Below, piece by piece: positions 55,963 to 64,000 of a stretch of DNA of 64,000 bases; position 1 is the first letter of the stretch; each line of letters begins with the position of its first letter. The notes under the pieces are model-generated. The model was not told where the DNA came from and ran no database searches. It worked only from the letters and a program-made list of their open reading frames with translations. The DNA comes from Prosapia bicincta (taxonomy: Eukaryota > Arthropoda > Insecta > Hemiptera > Cercopidae). Made by a program: the position numbers and the translations under genes. The stretch spans positions 12,919,788 to 12,983,787 of the forward strand of contig JBAIZL010000008.1 of NCBI GenBank assembly GCA_036971475.1. Reading direction: 5' to 3'.

Positions 55963-56399
55963 TTATAGGTAATTTCATTTATTCCTTTTTTTAATTTAAA
56001 GTCTTTAGTTAATCCAAGTATTTGTTTAAATTTATTTTGGTCATATTCTAATATTTTATTTTGAAAATTATTTTTTGCATTTAATTCTTGTAATGATTCG
56101 TGTCCTAATAAAATATCATATTTTTCTGAAAATTTAAATAAATATAATTTAATTAATTTTTTAATTCCAAATACATTTATTAGGTCAAAATAAACGTATT
56201 CTGATCCACGTTTTATTCCTGCTGGCGTTTTGACAGTAAATTTCTCCTGGTAACGAGGTATTTCGCTTGTTATTAAATCAGGGTTAACATAATTTTTTTC
56301 AGATCCTGTATCTATTAACCATTTCCTACTTTTATAATCAATAAAGTATGGAAGATTTCTATTTATTGAATTTAACTGAAATTGTAAGGTGGATCTTTG
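55959..56399 (-). CDS. Errantivirus-like protease
   Basis: This frame overlaps the end of gag and is one base back (-1) from it. It shows WLIDTGSEKNYVNP with the D-T-G-S active site and the later YDILLGHESL segment, so it is a retropepsin. It stops with TGA at 55,961-55,959. Next to the stop a 17-base segment (gaaattacctataagt / gaaattacctacaaaa) is repeated in tandem. RT begins in the next frame back. Cleavage of Gag-Pol is the family role. Confidence 0.8.
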   Translation of the reverse strand, partial: QRSTLQFQLNSINRNLPYFIDYKSRKWLIDTGSEKNYVNPDLITSEIPRYQEKFTVKTPAGIKRGSEYVYFDLINVFGIKKLIKLYLFKFSEKYDILLGHESLQELNAKNNFQNKILEYDQNKFKQILGLTKDFKLKKGINEITYK

Positions 56400-57364
56400 G
56401 GTGGAGGCTTCTTTAGTTCTAAAAAATTATTCATTTGATTTGTTAAATTTTTCACTTGATCCTTTAATTCCGTAATTTCATTAATTTCGTCAGAAGGGTT
56501 TTCTATTTCTGTCATTTCTTGAGTATGTTTAGGATTTGAACGAACAGTTCTCATAGAGACAGTTTTATTAGTTGGTTGGTAATTGTTTTGCCAATGTTTT
56601 TGAAAATGTTGAGGCCTAGAAAATTGTTGGTAGTTTTGCGGTCTTGAAAATTGTTGATAATTTTGTGGATTAAATTGTTGATAGTTTTGAGGTCTAAATT
56701 GTTGATAGTTTTTAGATTTAAATTTTAAATTTTTAAACGTTTGTTGAGAATTTTGTGTACTTTCACTTTCCGTTAATTTCAGTCTGTTTAATATTATGTT
56801 ACAATCATTTATTAGTCTAATTCTAGCTTCATCCAAAGTTTTTATTTGAAATAGTTGTAAGTATTCCCCAAGTTGGTTTGGTACGCCTAGACACAATGTT
56901 CTCACTAATGTTAAATCTAGTTGCGATACAAGCTGTTCCAAAGTGGTATCTTTAAAACCATCTAACTTATATCTTGTTAATACTGTTACTCTTTTTTCAT
57001 AAAGCCTGTTTAAAAATTCAATAGGGTTTTCTTTATAATGCATTTTCATAGTTGTAATTTCAAAAATTAAATCTTGAGCTGCCCTACTATCAGCAAAATT
57101 TCTTTTGAGCACATCTATTAATTCATTTACGGTACAACAATTATTATTATATGCTGCTTGCTCTGCAGAACCCTCTAATTTTGACATACTGGCTTTAAAT
57201 AATAGCCAATGATTACTAGAAAATTCAGAAATGTTTTTATTACAATAACTAGTCAATAAATCTTTAATAGTTTCAATATAATGTACAAGTTTATGAGGAG
57301 AGCCATCATATGTTGGAATAAATTTTAAAAATTCATGTGGGATAGGTTTAGAGATAGGAGACAT
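56372..57364 (-). CDS. Errantivirus-like Gag
   Basis: 330 codons from an ATG at 57,364. The first ~220 residues look like a capsid region (FIPTYDGSPHKLVHYIETI, LIFEITTMKMHYKENPIEFL). The C-terminal third has a Gln/Asn-rich repeat of the unit NYQQF (about residues 218-260), then a short coiled region (EITELKDQVKNLTNQMN). No zinc knuckle is present, as in the 17.6/297 group. Uninterrupted. Gag would assemble particles. Confidence 0.85.
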   Translation of the reverse strand: MSPISKPIPHEFLKFIPTYDGSPHKLVHYIETIKDLLTSYCNKNISEFSSNHWLLFKASMSKLEGSAEQAAYNNNCCTVNELIDVLKRNFADSRAAQDLIFEITTMKMHYKENPIEFLNRLYEKRVTVLTRYKLDGFKDTTLEQLVSQLDLTLVRTLCLGVPNQLGEYLQLFQIKTLDEARIRLINDCNIILNRLKLTESESTQNSQQTFKNLKFKSKNYQQFRPQNYQQFNPQNYQQFSRPQNYQQFSRPQHFQKHWQNNYQPTNKTVSMRTVRSNPKHTQEMTEIENPSDEINEITELKDQVKNLTNQMNNFLELKKPPPKDPPYNFS

Positions 57365-57655
57365 ATTGGATTTGTACTTACGATTTGGTGAAGACTGGCT
57401 GCTTGTTGTTGGCGGAAGGTCTGCGACTGTCTGTTGTTCTGCGAAGATCCTCTGGGCAAATGGCCGGGATGTCTTCTTTGAAGTTAAAGCTGCTGGTAGT
57501 TGTAGTCCTTGGAAGTATATCCTACGCTGAATCTTGATTTGTATTTGTCGACAGGCGTTAACTGTTGAAACAGACGATCACGTTTCAGCACCAATGGTGA
57601 TGTGCGAAGTTTCCGGATAAGAGATCGAAAAATTATTCGCAAAGAGATCGCGCCT
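57365..57655 (-). other. Errantivirus-like leader
   Basis: Untranslated segment between the primer site and the gag ATG. It could carry packaging and splice-donor signals, but I cannot point to one with confidence. Confidence 0.5.
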
Positions 57656-57673
57656 GTCCCAGTTCGGGCGCCA
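57656..57673 (-). other. Primer-binding site, tRNA-Lys type
   Basis: On the minus strand TGGCGCCCGAACTGGGAC begins at the last base of the 5' LTR. Apart from one position it matches the complement of the tRNA-Lys 3' end. Confidence 0.88.
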
Positions 57674-57975
57674 GTTAAATAACTCGAAACAGCGATAGGT
57701 TTTTAAAAAAACAATTTATTCAGGCCAAAGGCCTGTTACAAACTTACAACAACTTAATACATATAACTATGACAGAACTCTAGAACAATCGGTACCTAAA
57801 CCAGCATAGTAACAGTCTTTAACGAGTGAAGTATTATGAGTCTCTCCAAAAGCTTTAAATCTCTCTATATATAATAATATATCTTGAATGACGTTATAGT
57901 TAAGATTATACATTTCTAATGATTCTATTAATATCAACTAACGGTACATACTAACGGGACTTTCTTGATATAACT
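57673..57975 (-). repeat. Errantivirus-like 5' LTR
   Basis: 303-bp partner of 50,922-51,224. Confidence 0.93.
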
Positions 57976-57978
57976 GAC

Positions 57979-58505
57979 GTAGGAGGATCATTTCCTTACA
58001 TTTTAATATATTTTATAAATATATGCGATTTAATCAACATAGGAAATAAAATGTTGACCCCAAAGTCACTAGGCCAACTGGAGGGGCAGACATCTGTTGA
58101 CTTATAAGTTTTCTAATTGCTACAGTATTTGCATAATTTTACATTTTCTTGTACCTAAAAACCCGTCCTTTATACAGGGTTGACTTATATTTGTATTGTC
58201 ATTGCGAAATACAACACAGTGTTGAAATATGTAAGTAATTGAAACAATTTTTAATATGAAGGTACTTGCATAAAAATATTCATAAAACAGAGTTATAAAC
58301 AATATTTACAGCTTTTTCTTCTTTTGTGAAATTATTTGGATTCTTTCATCCAAAAAGAAATTATTAACCCTAGTTATATTACTAACTCAAGCGAAAATAT
58401 ATTGTTGGAATTATAAGCCTATAACAAAGGTCACTTGTGTTTAACTTAATATTTGTAAAACAAATGTATATTATTAAAGAAGTGAGATAACGTTATTACC
58501 AATCA
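57979..58505 (-). repeat. Repeat R2 (minus), right of errantivirus-like element
   Basis: It matches 14,740-15,130 in reverse (aaagtcactaggccaactgg, ttacattttcttgtacct) and then, at 58,340-58,505, a second R2 part equivalent to 15,140-15,300. This suggests two R2 copies side by side before the LTR element inserted. Confidence 0.65.
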
Positions 58506-60700
58506 AACCAGGAAGTTCATCTCTTTACATTTAGTGGAAATTTCTTCTACATTTCTTCTACAATAGTGGAAAGAGAAAACAGGAGGTGGTGCTTGTTCAG
58601 TGTGCAATATTACATTGTTTATAAGTAACACAATGTTTCAAACTATTGAACATAGTGAAATTTAACTTTTACCTTGATTTTAAATATAAATTTAATAATT
58701 TACCTTTTTTACTTTCTTTAACCCTTGGTTTTTAAATTTTGGATTTAAGATAGAAAGTATTAAAATCTATTTAGTGTAATTAATTTTAGGAGTAAATATT
58801 TTTAATCTTAGTTCAATGAATCAGTTGATGATTTGAATAAATTACTGTTTTACAAAATTTAAATACCAATTTAAACACTATTTTTAAAAATACTTGGTGT
58901 TTTAGGTGCATGGAAGTGATGGAGGTTCAACTGCTGAATTAGGTTTTGATAACATTGTATAGGTTTATGTAGTCCTCCTTTCAGGTGCAATCATTTTGGG
59001 TGTGTTATTGCATTTTTAAAATTGTTTCTAGACGCAAGAAAAAAATAAGGTCACGAACAAACAGTTTATAATATAAATAAAAGCCTTAACATGTACCATA
59101 GCCTGATTAGTACGGGTAACAGAATTCGTTCTTCTTATTTTCTCATTATATAGGTAATTATAGTACTAGCAATGGTTCTTTCTTTGTGCATGTGGTATAC
59201 TGGCAAACAACCAAAACAGTTATTTGGGCTTTAACGTGGCAACATTTCAGAAACAATGTGGTAAATCACAGGTGACCAATCATTCTAATCCCTATATTTT
59301 ATTGTATATTGCAGAGGATACAGGAAAGGATAGAGTTTTAAATTTATTTACTTATTTTAATTCAATTACTATATTAGGCACACACTTTTCATCATACAAT
59401 ACAGACCACAGTTCTTACCTGGAGGAGATTTTTCTTGGAAGTTTTTTTTGTGATAACCTCCAGATCTAATGTAAGAAAATACCACGTGTCAATTGCATTT
59501 GGCTTACAGCATCAGCTATGGCTGTAACTATACTATCACTATCCAAGCATGTGCAGCATTATATGTAGTGGAGTCCTACGAAAAGGCTGTTATTTTAAAA
59601 AGTAGCTGAATGCATAAACACTGAACAAGTATTTCAGGAGTAATCTGATTTGTTCATAGCAATAAAAATTCCGAATAAATTATCAAAGAGAAATTATTAG
59701 TTTTTATTTGACAAAATAAATTATTCAATTAACTGCTTTGTGAGTTCAATTTTATGATTAGTGAGTTATGGCAACTCTATTATGTATATTATAAAGATTT
59801 TTTCAAAAATTTTATATTAGGTTATTAAAATAGTATGAATATATATGGTTACCATTGAGTCAATAAAACTGGATTAAATAATAATAGACAGTTTTTTACG
59901 TACATTAGTTTTTAAACGTTCATAAATTAAATATATATTTACGGACGTGCTGTACTAAGATGCAGAGAGGCGATTGCATCAGGTGGAACATTAGGTGGTA
60001 CAAGTCTGGTGGCGCAATAATTTGTTTGTAGTAATACTAACCTGAATACTACTGAATAACCTGCATTGTTGAGCTGAGTGGTGTCAGTTTTTGAATTTAA
60101 GTTTTCAATATTGTGACTAAATGGTGTATGTGATTTGTATTTTGTTTTCTCATTTAGAATAATTTAATTACGTGTTGTGGTATGTTCGTGAATTTCATAT
60201 TGATCTAGTTTTTTATAGAAATTGTACTTCTTCCTTGATGTAAAAAAACATTACTTGTGATTGTTGTTTGTGTACTTGCTGCTTGTTTCTATTATGTTGT
60301 AGCAATATATGAATATAATTAAACATATATTTTCCTTTTTACAAATAGGAATGTGTTTTAACAAATGCAAAATTCATTACTTCACTTTTTTCGTATCTTA
60401 AACTTTTAGTTTATTTTTATTATGTTGTATTTATATTTGTTATCTCCTTAATGCTGTCTGTCACCATACGTTTTGTGTTTTAATGTTTAACTTTTCTATA
60501 TATGTATGGTCAATATTTTGTTTTCATTTGTTGTGTTGTTTTTATGTGTTTTGTATTTTGTGCTACAGGCTACTAATTATTGTCTTACTTATTGAAAACC
60601 TACCAATAAACTAATTGATAATTTTTGCAGTAAAAAAATTTTTTCTCGGTATTAAAAAAAAAAAATTTTAATTAATAGTTTTTACTTACAACTTTTTTAA
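58506..60700. other. Gene-free AT-rich stretch
   Basis: No domain, repeat partner or RNA gene recognised. The open frame at 59,224-59,469 (81 codons) has no recognisable feature and may be chance. Confidence 0.55.
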
Positions 60701-60721
60701 AAAATGTTTTAACTTGCCTAT

Positions 60722-62034
60722 AGTAGCACTTACTTTTTTTTTGTTGAGGACGACTGTTTCGGGAGATGTGTCCCTTTGTCAACTCAGACCGTAACTGATC
60801 TCAAGGTTTACGTAGGTTAGGGTGGGGGTGGGATATTTTGGTGGTGTGGGTGTATTTTGTGTGTATTAGGAGTTATGATGTCAAAATGTGCGTGTGAGTT
60901 GTAATGTAATTGTGTATTGAGTATGTGTGTAGGGTGTAGTTTGAAGTGCCTATATATTTCGTATTGTTCGGTTGTGTAGCGTTGGTTATTTCTGTGTTGT
61001 TTATGAAGAATTTGTAAGTTAGATGTTATGTCTGTATAGTCGTGTTTTGTGGAGTTGAGATGATCGGCGAAGTTTGATTGGTAGTTATTGTTTTTTAGTG
61101 CTTTTATATGTATTGGTAACGTGTGTAGAATGACCTCCCTGTCTGGCCTATGTAAAAGTTGGGGCATGAACTGCAAGTTAGTTTGTAAACTCCAGTGGAT
61201 GTTTTAAATGTCGCTGATATTATTGTTGGGTTTAAATTGTTTGTTGAGAGTGTTGTGTGTAGAGTAAGCTATTTTGTAGTTGTATTTTCGTAGTTTATGT
61301 TCTGTTACAATATTAAACTCAAAGATTTGACATTTTATTGCTTATTAAAAAGGAAATTAGCAAAAGTAGTACAATTAGCAAACAAACAAAATAGTATTTT
61401 TCAAACAAGAATATTTTTCATGCTGTATTAAAATAAAAAGTCAGTAAATAGTAAATGATAACTAAATACAAATCATATAATTTTATCAGTTAGCTTCTTA
61501 AGTAAACATAATATAACACTATGCCATTTATTTCATTTTGTATACATACATAATTTGTTCTCAACTATTTTCAGTAAATGATGACAGTTGTAGAGCTACA
61601 AAACAAGATCTCCTTGTTTGATTATTTAAAGTTTACTGGTACTCAAATAAGTATGATACCAAAAGTACAAGGTTTAATCTAGCTCTGATTGGTACACAGA
61701 ATATTTCTTAGGACAATCACTTCAATTACTTTTTATATGAGCAAAACTATATTACCACTTTCACTGCTAACATCTTATCGGATGTGCAACAAAGTTACAT
61801 TTTTAATAATGATATCCTGAATAGATAGGTTACTTAGTGAACTCACTTCTATTGCTACCATATCTCTGATCAGAAGAGAGGTACATTGGTTTCTCTATAC
61901 AGTAAATGTACAATTGACTACCGAGTTGGCACTTTGGTTATTTTTCACAATCTTTTTGCAGACAATCTTGATAATACCAACAGGTGTGGAAGAACTGGTT
62001 TTGTCAATGGCTAAAATAAGAGTGTTGATTATAC
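60722..62034 (-). repeat. Inverted repeat arm 2 (pair of 33,823-35,137)
   Basis: Reverse-complement partner of the arm at 33.8-35.1 kb. The coding part (60,829-61,290) is Penelope GIY-YIG. The AT-rich part (61,300-62,034) has no gene. Confidence 0.85.
60829..61290 (-). pseudogene. GIY-YIG endonuclease fragment, Penelope-like copy 2
   Basis: It holds the same GIY-YIG domain as 34,648-35,043 (GQTGRSFYTRYQ, then after a one-base loss KALKNNNYQSNFADHLNSTK). The copy at 62.1 kb shares the loss at the same place. It is followed by the 3' block with gggacacatctcccgaaac at 60,760-60,790. Confidence 0.8.
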
Positions 62035-62040
62035 ATGATT

Positions 62041-62240
62041 AGTCATGTTTTGTGGAGTTGAGATGATCGGCGAAGTTTGATTGGTAGTTATTGTTTTTTA
62101 GTGCTTCTATATGTATTGGTAACGTGTGTAAAATGACCTCCCTGTCTGGCCTATGTAAAAACTGGGGCATGAACTGCAAGTTAGTTTGTAAACTCCAGTG
62201 GTGTTGTAAATGTCGTTGATTTTGCTGTTGGGTTTAAATT
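62041..62240 (-). pseudogene. Truncated GIY-YIG domain, Penelope-like copy 3
   Basis: It contains NTTGVYKLTCSSCPSFYIGQ and a frame change at TRYQ, and stops abruptly after the HLNSTKHD codons. It duplicates 61,036-61,240 in the same orientation. Confidence 0.78.
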
Positions 62241-62348
62241 GTTTGTTGAGAGTGTTGTGTGTGGAGTAAGCTATTTTGTAGTTGTATTTTCGTAATGTGT
62301 TGGTTAGATTGTGGGTTTTGGATGATCTGTAAGGTATTGATAAGTATT

Positions 62349-63588
62349 TTATGGGATTGTCATCTTGTGTGTGTTTGTGTTTGGGTTATTATGTTTATTT
62401 TTTAGGCGGTTGTATAATTTGACTATCACTGTTGGGTTGTATCCGTTTGTTTGTGCTATATATTTTATGGTGTTTAACTCCTGGTAGTGTTCATCTTTGT
62501 CTAGTGGTGTTTTAAGGAGGCGATATATCATGGTATTGTAAGCAGCTAGTTTGTGTTGGTGTGGGTGGTTTGAGGAACTGTGTATGGTCTTATTAGTGCT
62601 GGTGGTTTTTCGGTATATGTTGAATTTATGTGTTTGTTTGTCTGTTCGTTTAATTGTGAGGTCTAAGAAGTTAAGGGAGTTTTGTTGTTCTGTTTCGATG
62701 GTGTATGTTAGTTTAGGGTGTATGGAATTTAGGTGTTATAGAAATATGTGTGCTCTGCGTGTGTTGCCTTTATATAATGTTATGATGTCGTCGACGTATC
62801 TGTACCAGTAAATTATGTTATCTGAGTATTTGTTGTTGTGTAAAATGTGTTTTTGTTCGATATGGTGTATGAATATTTCTGCTAAGATGCTTGCTATGGG
62901 GGAGTCCATAGGTAGTCCTTCTTTCTGGCTGTAGTATGTGTTATTGTAGGTGAAGTAATTTTGAGAAGTGATTAATCTTGTGAGGTGGATAATTTCGTCA
63001 ATGTGTGTATGTGGTGTATTTGTGTCTATTACCATGTTTTTGAGGATGTCGATGGTTTCTGGAATGGGGATGTTTGTATATAGATTTGATATATCAAAAG
63101 AGACTAAGGTGGAATTGTGTGGAATATTTACGTTTTTAATTTTGTCTATTAGATTTAGGCTATTTTTTATGCTACAATGATTATTAAATTTTATATGGTT
63201 TCGGATAGTTTTGTCGAGGAATTTGGCTAGAAGATGAGAAGGGGCGCTTGTATGGTTTATTAGTGGACGTATTGGGATGTCTGTTTTGTGAAGTTTGGGC
63301 AGGGCGTTTAGTTTAGGGGCTATTGGCTTTATTTTTTTTAGGTGCTTTTTGGTGTGGTGTGGGATTATAAGTTTTGTTTTGTTAATTGCTTCTTTGATTA
63401 GAGCGTTGTCTTTTGTTGTTGGGTCTTCTTTTAGTGTAATGATGTTGTTATTTTGGATGAAGCTGTGTACTTTTATGTTGAGGTCGCTATTCTTAATAAT
63501 TAGCGTTGTGTTGCCTTTGTCAGCTTTGGTAATGGTTAAATTTTGTTTTTTAAATTTGTTTTTGATGGATTTGGCTGCTTTTAATTCT
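62349..63588 (-). pseudogene. Penelope-like reverse transcriptase
   Basis: About 280 codons are open to a TAA at 62,736, and the same frame then continues to 62,349. Motifs in order: TITKADKGNTT, NALPKLHKTDIPIRPLI, LVSFDISNLYTNIP, EGLPMDSPIASILAEIFI, active site WYRYVDDII, and, after the stop, NSLNFLDLTIKR. These are the signatures of Penelope-like RT, which is related to telomerase RT. One in-frame stop between the catalytic core and the thumb, and a frame change after 62,349 before GIY-YIG, make it inactive. Confidence 0.88.
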
Positions 63589-63599
63589 TGCCCTCAAAA

Positions 63600-64000
63600 C
63601 AAACACCCGACGGATCAGGGATATCAGGTGTTAACGGACTTTTGAAAATTGGCTGGAGATAGGGGAGGAGATGGTTAGTAAGTTTAGAGATGCGGTCAAC
63701 GAGGGACTACGCTGGGCTTGCTCCGATTTGTTATGAGTCAAAAGTATTAAAATAATACCATCAAGTGCTATGTGCGGTAAATAAGTGGCTTCTAAATGTA
63801 ACTGTGCGATTCCCAAGCCTTTTTTAGGGATTTCGGTCCTTAAAATTGGCAAAATTCAATCAAAATTTGGTGCATTTCAAAACGATTGAAATACAGAAGT
63901 TTACAAAGTTGATAAACCGTAGATTGCTTCAAGAAAATAGTGACATTAGAAATCGATAAAATAAGTCTTAAAACTGTTAAATGTTAAACTAAATTAGAAA
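63600..64000 (-). other. Right edge: unassigned sequence with shared block
   Basis: It carries the ~75-bp block shared with 3280-3345. A minus-strand frame at 63,852-63,631 (ILRTEIPKKGLGIAQLHL...) is open for 73 codons and could belong to a BEL/Pao-like element, but I cannot support a domain. Confidence 0.35.

Larger units (their letters stand above)
50922..57975 (-). mobile_element. Errantivirus-like Ty3/Gypsy element with env (7,054 bp)
   Basis: Both LTRs are 303 bp and differ at three positions. It has a tRNA-Lys-type primer-binding site next to the 5' LTR (right end), a polypurine tract next to the 3' LTR (left end), and gag, pro, pol and env in order on the minus strand. It sits in repeat R2, with GAC repeated on both sides (50,919-50,921 and 57,976-57,978). 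The layout and the AGTTA...TAACT LTR ends resemble insect errantiviruses such as the 17.6/297/gypsy group. Confidence 0.92.
62040..63588 (-). mobile_element. Penelope-like element: RT plus partial GIY-YIG
   Basis: It reads on the minus strand from RT (63,588) to a GIY-YIG domain cut off after HLNSTKHD at about 62,041. It is 5' truncated: the frame begins at 63,588 after a TGA with no ATG. The missing 3' half of the endonuclease reappears only beyond 700 bp of AT-rich DNA. Confidence 0.85.

Noticed and set aside
59224..59469. An 81-codon plus-strand frame in AT-rich DNA
   Set aside because: No domain, no neighbouring exon signal and no repeat of it in the window; the length is compatible with chance.
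1..64000. CRISPR arrays, operons, riboswitches or other prokaryotic systems
   Set aside because: No regularly spaced repeats with unique spacers; all recognisable proteins are eukaryotic retroelement products.

Overview
The window looks like repeat-rich nuclear DNA of an arthropod, most probably an insect. The element mix points that way: Jockey-type LINEs, an RNase H-bearing LINE, a BEL/Pao element, two Ty3/Gypsy elements (one errantivirus-like with an env), and Penelope-like fragments, all in AT-rich DNA. I find no convincing host gene, tRNA or rRNA gene, and nothing prokaryotic. Nearly all coding signal is mobile-element sequence, mostly broken. The exception is the BEL/Pao gag-protease at the left edge, which is open for all of its visible length.

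Left block (1-13.1 kb, all on the minus strand, head to tail). From high to low coordinates it holds Jockey-type LINE C (13.05-9.42 kb), a shorter Jockey-type LINE B (9.4-7.6 kb), an RNase H-bearing I/LOA-like LINE (about 7.5-3.34 kb), the end of a BEL/Pao pol (3222-2938), a probable BEL LTR, and a BEL/Pao gag-protease that runs off the left edge (1610-1).

AT-rich block (13.1-19.3 kb). No genes. It is built from old dispersed repeats that recur elsewhere in the window; I call them P1, R2, R3 and R4.

Gypsy relic with nested LINE (19.36-28.37 kb). A 5'-truncated Ty3/Gypsy pol (RT, RNase H, integrase) is followed by a polypurine tract and a 3' LTR. LINE H1 is inserted in that LTR on the minus strand, with a 12-bp target duplication.

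Middle block (28.4-35.8 kb). It contains repeats, a decayed relative of LINE H, a 654-bp terminal-inverted-repeat element sitting inside a LINE zinc-knuckle codon, and one arm of a long inverted repeat that carries a Penelope GIY-YIG endonuclease.

Plus-strand LINE array (35.85-44.28 kb). LINE E (with a 746-bp internal tandem duplication), LINE F and LINE G lie head to tail.

Right block (44.3-64 kb). LINE H2 (minus strand, long poly(A), target duplication) is followed by a 7,054-bp errantivirus-like element (50,922-57,975, minus strand). That element has 303-bp LTRs differing at 3 positions, a tRNA-Lys-type primer site, gag, pro, pol and a two-piece env. After gene-free AT-rich DNA come the second inverted-repeat arm and a 5'-truncated Penelope reverse transcriptase.

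The coding regions do not work together as a pathway. They are a nest of independent retroelements whose order of insertion can be partly read. H1 went into the Gypsy LTR. The small inverted-repeat element went into a LINE. The errantivirus-like element and H2 went into or beside copies of repeat R2.
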